Source: Pedobacter antarcticus (lineage in GTDB: Bacteria > Bacteroidota > Bacteroidia > Sphingobacteriales > Sphingobacteriaceae). Taken from it: a DNA stretch of 64,000 bases. Location of the stretch: the NCBI RefSeq assembly GCF_900112985.1, contig NZ_FONS01000008.1, positions 94,167 through 158,166 of the forward strand, read 5' to 3'. Each line of letters begins with the position of its first letter. The stretch's first letter is position 1. Below the pieces are notes generated by a model. That model was not told the DNA's origin, did no database searches, and worked only from the letters and a program-made list of their open reading frames with translations. Positions 17,148 through 26,088 of the stretch are shown piece by piece. The position numbers and the translations under genes are program-made.

Positions 17148-20100
17148 ATGAACTATTCAAAAATTAATAACATTACAGGGTGGCTCTGCTTTATGGTTGC
17201 TGCGATTACCTATATCCTCACCCTGGAGCCCTCGGTAAGCTTCTGGGATTGCGGTGAATTTATCGCCTCAGCTTTAAAAATGCAGGTTGTACACCAGCCA
17301 GGCGCTCCATTGTTCTTAATGATCCAGCGTTTCTTCTCCCTGTTCGCTTTTGGTGATCTTGAGAAGATTGCATATTTCATGAATATCGGTTCTGCAATGG
17401 CGAGCGCGGCTACGATACTCTTTCTGTTCTGGACAATCACTGCCCTTGCCAAAAAGATGGTTATTAAAACGGATGCAGATCTAACAACAGCAAACCTGGT
17501 TACAGTTATGGGTGCCGGTGTAGTTGGTGCTTTAGCTTATACATTTTCTGACAGCTTCTGGTTTTCTGCTGTTGAATCGGAAGTATATGCACTTTCATCG
17601 CTGTTCACCGCTATTGTATTCTGGGGAATCCTGAAATGGGAAGCCCATGCGGATGAGCCCCGTGCAGACAGATGGTTACTTTTCATAGCCTATATAATGG
17701 GTTTGTCAATAGGAATTCACTTGCTGAACTTACTGACCATCCCGGCAATTGCATTTGTATATTATTTCAAAAAAACAGCCAATCCTACAAATACCGGTAT
17801 TATTAAAACCTTCTTTGTAGGTATTCTGATCCTTGCTTTTGTACAATACGGTATCATTCAGTATGTAGTTTCGTTCGGTGCCTATTTTGACCTGTTCTTT
17901 GTCAATACACTGGGGCTTGGCTTCGGCACAGGTGTCGTTTTCTTCGCAATTCTGCTGATCGGTGGATTGGTCTGGGGAATTAGATACTCCATTAAACAAC
18001 AGAACAAAATTCTAAACCTTGCCTTCTTATCAACAGCACTGATTATTTTTGGTTACTGCTCGTTTGCCATGATTGTTATTCGTGCAAAAGCAAGTCCTAA
18101 TCTGAATAATAGTAATCCGGATAATGCCTTCTCTTTCCTGAGCTATCTGAACAGGGAACAGTACGGTGACCGTCCGTTGCTTTTCGGCCCCAATTATAAT
18201 TCAGAAAAAATCAGTCTTAAAGAGGGTAAAACCCTTTATAGAAAAGGCGATACCAAATATGAAGTTGCTGGAAAGAAAACGGATTATGAATTTGACAGAA
18301 CTACGCCTTTCCCAAGGATGTATAGCGACGACGCGAGACATGTCCGTGAATATAAGAACCTGATGGGTTTTGATGATGCCTACTTCCCCGGCTTATTTGA
18401 TAACATCAATTATCTTTTCAAATACCAGATCGGTAATATGTATATGCGGTATTTCATGTGGAATTTCGCAGGTCGTCAGAATGACGAACAGGGAGCTGGC
18501 ATTTATAGCGGGCAGTTCTTAAGCGGTATCAAACCTATTGATGCGCTTATGCTGGGAGATCAGACTAACCTCCCTCCTTCTATCACGGAAAACAATGCTT
18601 ATAACCGTTTCTTCTTTTTGCCGTTAATCCTTGGACTGATTGGCGCAATATGGCACTTTAAGCGCAATCAGAAAGATGCGGGTATCGTCGGCCTATTATT
18701 CTTTTTTACAGGTCTCGCTATTGTACTTTACCTGAATCAGAAACCACTTGAGCCTAGAGAAAGAGATTATGCCTATGCAGGTTCATTCTATGCTTTTGCG
18801 ATCTGGATCGGCTTTGCTGTTCTCGCACTAAAAGAATATTTATTTAAAAAGATCAATCCCGTCAACGCTGCAATTGGCGCTACAGTTATCTCCCTTTTTG
18901 GAGCCCCTGTTATTATGGCTGCCCAGGGTTGGGATGATCATGACCGTTCGACCAAAATGGTTGCACATGACATCGCAGTAGATTACCTGCAATCCTGCGC
19001 ACCGAATGCTATTCTATTCACTTATGGTGATAACGATACGTATCCGCTATGGTACGCACAGGAAGTAGAGAATATACGTCCGGATATTCGTCTGGTTAAC
19101 CTGAGTCTGTTTGATACGGACTGGTATATAGATGGTATGAAGCGTAAGCAGAATGAGTCTGCTCCTTTACCGATCAGTATGAAACCTTCACAATATGTGC
19201 AGGGTGTAAGAGATGTAATGTATTATCAGGACTATAAAATAGCTGGTGCTGTCGAACTTAAAAATATTTTAGAGGTACTTCTTTCTGATGATGATGACGA
19301 CAAAATCCCATTGCAGAATGGCAGCAAGGAAAACTTTATTCCTACCAAAAACTTCAAACTCACTATCAATCCGAAACAGGTGATTAGCAGTGGGACTGTT
19401 AAAGCCGCAGATGCAGAGAAGATAGCGCCTGTGATGGAATGGACCTTCAACAAGAACTATGTGACCAAAGGTACACTGGCCCTGCTGGATATCCTGGTAC
19501 ATAACGACTGGAAAAGACCTGTTTATTTTGCAAGCACTGTGCCTTCTGATCAATTTATTGGTTTAGATAATTATTTATATACTGAAGGTCTTGCCATGCG
19601 TCTTATTCCGCTTAAAATTGATTCTGCAGCTGGCAGATCTGAGCTGGTTAATACAGACATCATGTTTAATAACGTTTACAACAAATTCAAATGGGGTAAT
19701 GTTAAAAATGCGAAGTATCTGGACCCACAATCTTCTGATGATATCAGTATCTTCAATAACCTGTTTAACACAACTATCTCGGGTTTAATTAAAGAAGGAA
19801 GAACTGAAGACGCGAAGAAAGTAGTAAACCGTTATTTTGAGGTCATGCCGGAACGTTTCTATGGAATTCGCTCGATGATGGGTAAATATTTCATGGCAGA
19901 AAACCTGTATATCTTAAAGGATACCGCACGTGCAAATGAACTAATGGAAAAATCGGGTGTTTACATCTATAAGGAATTGACTTACCTGGCAGATGTATCG
20001 AAAAGCAAAAATCGCTTTGTGGGTGGACAGAATGTCCAGCTTGGCCTGCAGTTCCTGAATCAGATGGTTAAAACAGCCACAGAACAGAACCAGACAAAGC

Positions 20101-20183
20101 TTGCACAGCAACTAGGCAAACAGTTCACTGAGCTGGAGGGTCGTTTCTCTGTCTATTTTGCACAGGAAGTACCTGAAGAATAA
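17148..20183 (+). CDS. DUF2723 (GT117) membrane protein, O-mannosyltransferase-like
   Basis: A 1011-residue polytopic membrane protein of the DUF2723 family. The N-terminal region carries the diagnostic EPSVSFWDCGEFIASALKM followed by HQPGAPLFLM. It has about 12 hydrophobic segments up to residue 600, then a hydrophilic C-terminal region that begins with FTYGDNDTYPLWYAQE. The family is classed with GT-C glycosyltransferases, and O-glycosylation of exported proteins is the proposed role in Bacteroidota. The acidic SFWDCGEF motif fits a GT-C active-site loop. It stands alone, with an AT-rich leader and its own terminator. Confidence 0.85.
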   Translation: MNYSKINNITGWLCFMVAAITYILTLEPSVSFWDCGEFIASALKMQVVHQPGAPLFLMIQRFFSLFAFGDLEKIAYFMNIGSAMASAATILFLFWTITALAKKMVIKTDADLTTANLVTVMGAGVVGALAYTFSDSFWFSAVESEVYALSSLFTAIVFWGILKWEAHADEPRADRWLLFIAYIMGLSIGIHLLNLLTIPAIAFVYYFKKTANPTNTGIIKTFFVGILILAFVQYGIIQYVVSFGAYFDLFFVNTLGLGFGTGVVFFAILLIGGLVWGIRYSIKQQNKILNLAFLSTALIIFGYCSFAMIVIRAKASPNLNNSNPDNAFSFLSYLNREQYGDRPLLFGPNYNSEKISLKEGKTLYRKGDTKYEVAGKKTDYEFDRTTPFPRMYSDDARHVREYKNLMGFDDAYFPGLFDNINYLFKYQIGNMYMRYFMWNFAGRQNDEQGAGIYSGQFLSGIKPIDALMLGDQTNLPPSITENNAYNRFFFLPLILGLIGAIWHFKRNQKDAGIVGLLFFFTGLAIVLYLNQKPLEPRERDYAYAGSFYAFAIWIGFAVLALKEYLFKKINPVNAAIGATVISLFGAPVIMAAQGWDDHDRSTKMVAHDIAVDYLQSCAPNAILFTYGDNDTYPLWYAQEVENIRPDIRLVNLSLFDTDWYIDGMKRKQNESAPLPISMKPSQYVQGVRDVMYYQDYKIAGAVELKNILEVLLSDDDDDKIPLQNGSKENFIPTKNFKLTINPKQVISSGTVKAADAEKIAPVMEWTFNKNYVTKGTLALLDILVHNDWKRPVYFASTVPSDQFIGLDNYLYTEGLAMRLIPLKIDSAAGRSELVNTDIMFNNVYNKFKWGNVKNAKYLDPQSSDDISIFNNLFNTTISGLIKEGRTEDAKKVVNRYFEVMPERFYGIRSMMGKYFMAENLYILKDTARANELMEKSGVYIYKELTYLADVSKSKNRFVGGQNVQLGLQFLNQMVKTATEQNQTKLAQQLGKQFTELEGRFSVYFAQEVPEE

Positions 20184-20197
20184 CGGGAGTTACCCGT

Positions 20198-20231
20198 AAA
20201 AAAGAGTTGTCCTAACCGGCAACTCTTTTTT
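20198..20231 (+). terminator. Terminator after the DUF2723 gene
   Basis: Arms 20198-20209 and 20220-20231 pair as AAAAAAGAGTTG with CAACTCTTTTTT around a 10-nt loop. More T follows, giving a typical rightward terminator 15 bp after the stop. Confidence 0.88.
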
Positions 20232-20261
20232 TTTATTATGATTTACAGCATACACGGAACA

Positions 20262-20299
20262 ACAAAAAAGCCTGGTCAGAATTAATCTGACCAGGCTTT
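20262..20299 (-). terminator. Terminator after accA
   Basis: A 14-bp perfect inverted repeat, 20267-20280 with 20286-20299, followed on the leftward transcript by a U-rich stretch. It lies about 20 bp beyond the accA stop. Confidence 0.9.
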
Positions 20300-20318
20300 C
20301 TCATTTGTATTGTGCAGC

Positions 20319-21281
20319 TTATTCTACAACTACACCCATATTACAGAACTTGTCAATTCTGTTCTCTACCATTTTTTCTGTTTTGATTTTACTGAACTCA
20401 TTTAAATCATTAATGATCTGTGTTTTCAGGGTCTGTCCCATTTGTGTCGGATTCTGATGCGCTCCACCTAAAGGTTCCGGGATAATACCATCAATCAGTT
20501 TGTTCTTCAGCATATCTGCAGAGGTAAGCTTCAGGCATTCTGCGGCTTTCTCTTTGAAATCCCAGCTTCGCCATAAGATAGACGAACATGATTCAGGAGA
20601 AATAACCGAATACCAGGTATGCTCAAGCATATAAACACGGTCACCAATACCGATACCCAAAGCTCCCCCTGATGCACCTTCGCCAATAACAAAGCAAAGA
20701 ATAGGTACTTTCAGCACAGACATTTCGAGCAGGTTTCTTGCAATAGCTTCTCCCTGACCACGTTCTTCTGCCTCAATACCAGGATATGCACCCATGGTAT
20801 CAATGAAAGAAATCACTGGTTTATTGAATTTCTCCGCAAGACGCATTAACCTCAGTGCTTTACGATAGCCTTCCGGATTTGCCATACCGAAATTACGATA
20901 TTGACGCTCTTTTGTGTTTTTACCTTTTTGATGACCGATTACCATTACTGTCTTACCTGCAATGGTTGCAAATCCACCAATAATAGCTTTATCATCTTTT
21001 ACGGTACGGTCACCATGCATCTCAATGAAATCATCACAGATCATACTGATATAATCAAGCGTCTGCGGTCTTTCCGGATGGCGGGATAACTGAACTTCCT
21101 GCCAGCCTGAAAGATTGGTATATAAGGCCTTCTGGGTTTTTGCCAGTTTTTCCTCCAGCTCAATCAGTGTAGCAGACATATCTACTTTTGTTTTATCAGC
21201 AACCTGTTTCACCTTTTCAATTTGCTGCATCAGTTCAGCAATAGGTTTTTCAAAATCAAATGATGTTTTTATCTGTTCCAT
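20319..21281 (-). CDS. accA: Acetyl-CoA carboxylase carboxyltransferase subunit alpha
   Basis: A 320-residue cytoplasmic subunit that, with AccD, transfers carboxyl from biotin to acetyl-CoA to make malonyl-CoA for fatty-acid synthesis. The N-terminal helical part is followed by the crotonase-like carboxyltransferase fold with [37 protein letters not shown] and the oxyanion-type [15 protein letters not shown]. Length fits the family. It lies 28 bp after the S10 peptidase gene in the same direction. The other acc genes are not in this window. Confidence 0.97.
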   Translation of the reverse strand: MEQIKTSFDFEKPIAELMQQIEKVKQVADKTKVDMSATLIELEEKLAKTQKALYTNLSGWQEVQLSRHPERPQTLDYISMICDDFIEMHGDRTVKDDKAIIGGFATIAGKTVMVIGHQKGKNTKERQYRNFGMANPEGYRKALRLMRLAEKFNKPVISFIDTMGAYPGIEAEERGQGEAIARNLLEMSVLKVPILCFVIGEGASGGALGIGIGDRVYMLEHTWYSVISPESCSSILWRSWDFKEKAAECLKLTSADMLKNKLIDGIIPEPLGGAHQNPTQMGQTLKTQIINDLNEFSKIKTEKMVENRIDKFCNMGVVVE

Positions 21282-21309
21282 AAGTGGGCAGTAAAAATAG
21301 GTATTTTAT

Positions 21310-22857
21310 TTAAAACTTCGCAGGAACTCCGGGTTTAGGTAAAGAATTAGTGATAAACTCCCTGATATCGTTATTACCGGCGCTAAGATCTACTTTTCTC
21401 AGATACATCATATGTCCGCTTTCATAGCCTTTCCAGCTCATTCTGTCTTTCAGTTTTCCACTTGGATCCATCTGCCATAAATTATATTTAGCATTGAAAT
21501 AATCACAGGCTCCGTCGTAGTAGCCGGACTGCACCATTACATGCAGATAAGGATTTTGCGCCATAGCGGCACGCAGATTCTCACCAGTACGGTTATTCGA
21601 ATCATCCCATGGACGAACAGGTCCGAACATATTATATTTCAAATCCGTTTTATAGTTTAATTCATTACGCAGATACATATTAATTGCAGGTGTAAAGGAA
21701 TGCAGCCATGACGTTAATTCGGCATTATAGTCCGGGCGTTCTCCTGCACTCGCTTTGTCCAGACCTTTATACCTGGAATCCAGACGTCCGACGGTAAAGC
21801 CTTCATCCCTCAATAATTCCTTCCAGAAAAAGTTTACGGGAACGGACAGGTTTTGCTGCAAAATTGATTTTTCACTGATTCCAGCAAACCGGGACATCTG
21901 CGCTGCAATAGATTTACGCTCTGCATCCGGCAACTGATTGCCCTTCGCTAATGCAGGTACCAACACATTCATGGTATAGTTCTCCACTTCAGGTAACATA
22001 TCCTGCAATTTTTTATTCTGAAGTTTAGGTGTTAATTTATGGTGATACCATGCTGTCGCCGCATAATATGGCAACATTAATGCAGCTTCCATAGCCGGAC
22101 CTCTTTGTATACCTAAATCCGTTGGAGAAACCAGGATCACACCATTAAGGTACATCCACTGCGAACCCTGCAGCTCCATAGCCAGTCCGGAAACACGGGT
22201 TGTTCCGTAACTTTCACCAATCAGATATTTAGGGGATGCCCAGCGGTTATTCCGTGTAACGAAGGTATTCAGCCATTCAGCAAGGTATTTGATATCTGCA
22301 TTTACACCGAAGAATTTGCTGCCTGGTGTATCACCTACAATACGGCTGTAACCTGTATTTACGGGATCTATATAGACGATATCGGCCATATCAAGGATAG
22401 ATGTCTGGTTTTCTTTATAACCGTACGGCTGAACGGGATAACCTTCATCATCAATATTTAATACAACTGGCCCGGTATAAGCGATATGCATCCATACAGA
22501 TGCAGAACCTGGTCCGCCGTTAAAGGAAATCACTAATGGCCTGGCAGCTCTGTCTTTGACATCAGAACGTTCATAATAAGTATAGAATAAACCAGCAATT
22601 GGCTTGCCGGCATCGTCCCAGACAGGAAGGGTTCCTGTGGTCGCCTTATAAGGTACTCGTTGCCCCTTAATGGTAACCTGGTGATTGGTGATAACCGTAC
22701 TCTCAGGCACGATCGTACGCGAATTAACAGTAGTTCCGACTTTTACAGAATCTGCTGCTTTTGGCGGCAGTGCGGGTCTGGTTAATTTGGATTGCTGCGC
22801 ATCAGCAAACTGAAATGCGCAGACTCCGGCTAATAGTAAAGTGCAAAATTTCTTCAT
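21310..22857 (-). CDS. Secreted S10-family serine carboxypeptidase-like protein
   Basis: A 515-residue exported protein of the S10 (carboxypeptidase Y) family. The signal peptide ends near FADAQQ (about residue 20). The catalytic triad is visible as Ser in YLIGESYGTTR, Asp in SGYYDGACDYFNAKY and His in YESGHMM, and the oxyanion segment as SFNGGPGSASVWMH. An upstream in-frame ATG at 22905 would add 16 residues ahead of a normal signal peptide, so 22857 is preferred. Peptide trimming in the periplasm is the likely role. It follows the sugar transporter gene in the same direction but has no evident link to it. Confidence 0.88.
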   Translation of the reverse strand: MKKFCTLLLAGVCAFQFADAQQSKLTRPALPPKAADSVKVGTTVNSRTIVPESTVITNHQVTIKGQRVPYKATTGTLPVWDDAGKPIAGLFYTYYERSDVKDRAARPLVISFNGGPGSASVWMHIAYTGPVVLNIDDEGYPVQPYGYKENQTSILDMADIVYIDPVNTGYSRIVGDTPGSKFFGVNADIKYLAEWLNTFVTRNNRWASPKYLIGESYGTTRVSGLAMELQGSQWMYLNGVILVSPTDLGIQRGPAMEAALMLPYYAATAWYHHKLTPKLQNKKLQDMLPEVENYTMNVLVPALAKGNQLPDAERKSIAAQMSRFAGISEKSILQQNLSVPVNFFWKELLRDEGFTVGRLDSRYKGLDKASAGERPDYNAELTSWLHSFTPAINMYLRNELNYKTDLKYNMFGPVRPWDDSNNRTGENLRAAMAQNPYLHVMVQSGYYDGACDYFNAKYNLWQMDPSGKLKDRMSWKGYESGHMMYLRKVDLSAGNNDIREFITNSLPKPGVPAKF

Positions 22858-22946
22858 TTGGTTTAATAAGGTTTGAATGAAGATTAAAGATGAAGATAAG
22901 ATCACCAGGTATTGTCAATACTTTAAAAATGTTACGTTTTCGATAC

Positions 22947-24302
22947 CTAATTGAGTGTTTTTTCCCGGTCTGCACGAATATATAAAACAGAAACAGCTCC
23001 CATTAACATGAAAATACCTGCAATCACGATGGCATAAATTGCTTCACCATCATAGAACCGCTTCACGATCATACCACCAAAAATACCATTTACAATTTGT
23101 GGCATCGTGATAAAGAAATTAAAAATACCCATATATACGCCCATCTTTCTCGCAGGGATTGCACTGGAAAGAATTGCATAAGGCATAGAAAGAATACTTC
23201 CCCAAGCCAGGCCAATACCAATCATCGAATAGAGTAAATGGTCTGGATTGCTGATAAAATAAATAGAAAGCAGGCCTATTCCTCCGGCAACTAAGGAGAA
23301 AGCATGTGCAATTTTTCGGCTGGTTAGTCTGGCGATAGTTGGCAGTATCAAGGCATAAATAGCTGAAACTCCATTATACACACCAAAAAGAAAACTTACC
23401 CAGTTACCGGCATCGGCAAATTCAACAGATGAAGTATCTCCGGGTACTACTTTATAAATATGCTGTGCAATGGCAGGTGTCGTAAAAACCCACATAGAAA
23501 ACAAAGCAAACCAGGAAAAGAACTGTACAAGTCCCAACTGCTTCATAGTTAAAGGCATCCTGGAGAAATCTGTAAAAATTGACATGATCCCTTTTGCCTC
23601 CTCCTGCTCTGGTTCTGCGGAATGATATAAAGCCATTTCTTCGGGTGGATATTCTTTTGTTGTCAGTACAGTCCACAGAATGGTAACCAGCAAAATTGCA
23701 GCACCTGCATAAAAAGAATAAACAACATTATGAGGTACTTGTCCTGCTTCTGCTATCTTGGAGACCCCCAGATATTCAGAGAATATATAAGGAAGCCATG
23801 ATCCGGAAATAGCTCCGGCCCCAATCAGAAATGTCTGCATAGAAAAACCGAAACTTCGCTGGCTCTCCGGTAGCTTATCTGCTACCAGTGCCCTGAATGG
23901 TTCCATTGCCACATTGATCGAAGCATCCATAATCATCAGCATTCCTGCCCCAATAATAATAGGCGGCATATAGTCGGCTAAAGCCGCCGAATTTGGCATT
24001 AGAATTAATGCAATCGCTGTTAGCACAGCCCCCACAAGAAAAAATGGTCTTCTTCTGCCGAAACGATTCCAGGTCTGATCACTGTAGTAACCAATAATCG
24101 GCTGTACAATCATACCTGTGAGTGGAGCAGCCAGCCAGAATAGAGAAAGATGCTCGACATCTGCACCAAAGGTCTGCAGAATCCGGGAAGCATTTCCATT
24201 CTGTAAGGCAAATCCAAACTGAATACCAAAGAATCCGGCGCTTAAATTAAATATTTGTATAGCAGATAACCGCGGCTTTAATGCGACTGGAGATTTTTCC
24301 AT
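22947..24302 (-). CDS. SLC45-like MFS sugar transporter
   Basis: A 451-residue inner-membrane carrier with about 12 helices. The region from about residue 55 to 90 (GMIVQPIIGYYSDQTWNRFG with RRRPFF just after) carries the MFS A-like motif seen in SLC45/sucrose-type transporters. The family includes proton-linked sucrose and maltose carriers. It is the last gene of the leftward starch/maltose operon, 28 bp after the second GH13 gene, so maltose or short maltodextrins are the likely substrate, delivered to the cytoplasmic maltose phosphorylase. Substrate is inferred from context. Confidence 0.88.
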   Translation of the reverse strand: MEKSPVALKPRLSAIQIFNLSAGFFGIQFGFALQNGNASRILQTFGADVEHLSLFWLAAPLTGMIVQPIIGYYSDQTWNRFGRRRPFFLVGAVLTAIALILMPNSAALADYMPPIIIGAGMLMIMDASINVAMEPFRALVADKLPESQRSFGFSMQTFLIGAGAISGSWLPYIFSEYLGVSKIAEAGQVPHNVVYSFYAGAAILLVTILWTVLTTKEYPPEEMALYHSAEPEQEEAKGIMSIFTDFSRMPLTMKQLGLVQFFSWFALFSMWVFTTPAIAQHIYKVVPGDTSSVEFADAGNWVSFLFGVYNGVSAIYALILPTIARLTSRKIAHAFSLVAGGIGLLSIYFISNPDHLLYSMIGIGLAWGSILSMPYAILSSAIPARKMGVYMGIFNFFITMPQIVNGIFGGMIVKRFYDGEAIYAIVIAGIFMLMGAVSVLYIRADREKTLN

Positions 24303-24330
24303 GAGATAAGAATGTATTTATATCAATGAA

Positions 24331-26088
24331 TTAGAATGAAATGATCTGGGCTGAGACTGGTTGAAGCCAAACCGGAAGTGTATGATTGTCCTGTACTTTA
24401 ATTTCCTCACCGCTTAACTGATCGACAGCTTTTGTCAAAGGGTATTTTTTCAGGATTTCATCTGGTATGCGTACCTGGCTCTCCATACGATAATGCCTGT
24501 CAAAATTTACAAGTATCAATAACCGCTCTTTATCTGTAAAACGGAAGAAGCCATACATCTTCTGATTCATGTTACCCCCGGCCGGCATTTCCAGAAACTC
24601 ACCGGAAGCAACTGCCTGCGAATGCCCTGCAAACTTAAGCAGCTTACCGTAATAAGCGCGGAGTTCATGCTGCTCAGGACTGAGCTGCCCCCCGTCAAAA
24701 GCACCATTGTTCATCCATTTCTGATGTTCCGGTACTCCCCAGTAATCAAAAATAGTGGTTCTGTTATCCTCTCCTCCAAATCCTTCTGCGCCTCTGCCTG
24801 GTTCACCGACTTCCTGGCCTGAATAGAGCATTACAGGTCCACCGGAAAGCGTTGCCGATAAAACCATTGCCGGTAAAGCCAGTTCGGCCTTTCCAGCAAA
24901 ACCTGCAGATGCAATTCTTTCTTCATCATGGTTTTCCAGAAAACGCAGCATCTGATCACCGAACCCGGCGCTTTCCTGCTGCCAGACGTGACGGATTGCA
25001 GCAACATCGGCCTGATCTTCACTCCTGATCAGCTTCTTCAGCCCATCATAAAGACCAACTTTATCATATAGATAGTCGAATTTACCAGTAGTGAGAAATG
25101 TCTTGTAGGTAGAAGGATCATATGCTTCTCCAATAAAAATAAGTTCGGGCTTTTTCTTCTTTAACTCGGGAATTACCCATGCCCAAAACTCTATAGGAAC
25201 CATTTCTGCCATATCGCAGCGGAAACCGTCTGCTCCTTTATCTGACCAATAACTTAAAATATCTTTCATTTTAAGCCACACTGCCGGAACAGGGCTATAG
25301 TGACCAACGGAACCACCCTGAACATCGAGCCCGTAATTTAACTTGATAGTTTCATACCAGTCATCAATGGAGGGAGCAGCGGAAAACACATTGTTTCCGG
25401 TTGCTTTCGCCGGGTTTTCCAAATATGGTCCTTTACTGACTGAAGCCAGCGGATTCACCTGACCATGGTGAGGCTGGGGCACAATAAACTGCTGCCCGGG
25501 AATATAATAGTAATCATTTTCCGGACTGAAGGCACGGCTCACATCATCTCCTTCACCAAAATCTTTTACTCCTGCAGGCTTCATTCTGGATTTATACTGC
25601 CTGGCAACGTGGTTAGGTACAAAATCAAGGATGACCTTCAGATTCTGCCCATGTGTCCGTTCAATCAAATTTTGAAACTCTTCCATCCTTTTATCTACCT
25701 GAACGGCAAGATCCGGATCGACGTCGTAATAGTCACGGACTGCATAAGGAGATCCAGCCCTACCTTTCACGACTGATGCATGATCTGCGGGCAGACCGAA
25801 TTGGCCGTAATCGGTAAGGGTGGCATGTGCAATCACACCAGTATACCAGACATGGGTAGTACCCAATTCTTTCATACCCTGTAAAGCTTTTACAGTGATA
25901 TCATCGAATTTACCGCTACCATTTTCTGTTATTGTACCGTACGGGATCTGCTGCTGCTGTTTGTTGCCGAATAATCGCGGCAACAACTGATAGATCATTA
26001 TTTTTTGTTTTTGCTGGGCCATAGCCAAAGGTAAATTGCCTGAAATGATAATTAAAGTGGCAATAACAAATTTACAGGTGCGCCTCAT
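24331..26088 (-). CDS. Secreted GH13 alpha-amylase family glycoside hydrolase
   Basis: A 585-residue exported GH13 enzyme with a signal peptide ending near LAMAQQ (about residue 25). The catalytic residues can be placed: nucleophile Asp292 in GFRCDMAEMV, acid/base Glu321 in FIGEAYD and the stabilising Asp388 in ENHDEER, with KVILDFVPNH as conserved region I. The C-terminal beta domain ends in VSAQIISF. It probably acts on alpha-glucans or maltodextrins in the periplasm or outer membrane. Its start overlaps the GH65 stop by 4 bp (ATGA), indicating translational coupling. The exact specificity cannot be read. Confidence 0.92.
   Translation of the reverse strand: MRRTCKFVIATLIIISGNLPLAMAQQKQKIMIYQLLPRLFGNKQQQQIPYGTITENGSGKFDDITVKALQGMKELGTTHVWYTGVIAHATLTDYGQFGLPADHASVVKGRAGSPYAVRDYYDVDPDLAVQVDKRMEEFQNLIERTHGQNLKVILDFVPNHVARQYKSRMKPAGVKDFGEGDDVSRAFSPENDYYYIPGQQFIVPQPHHGQVNPLASVSKGPYLENPAKATGNNVFSAAPSIDDWYETIKLNYGLDVQGGSVGHYSPVPAVWLKMKDILSYWSDKGADGFRCDMAEMVPIEFWAWVIPELKKKKPELIFIGEAYDPSTYKTFLTTGKFDYLYDKVGLYDGLKKLIRSEDQADVAAIRHVWQQESAGFGDQMLRFLENHDEERIASAGFAGKAELALPAMVLSATLSGGPVMLYSGQEVGEPGRGAEGFGGEDNRTTIFDYWGVPEHQKWMNNGAFDGGQLSPEQHELRAYYGKLLKFAGHSQAVASGEFLEMPAGGNMNQKMYGFFRFTDKERLLILVNFDRHYRMESQVRIPDEILKKYPLTKAVDQLSGEEIKVQDNHTLPVWLQPVSAQIISF

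Noticed and set aside
22947..24302. Plain drug-efflux MFS transporter
   Set aside because: The SLC45-like signature and position at the end of a maltose operon favour a sugar carrier.
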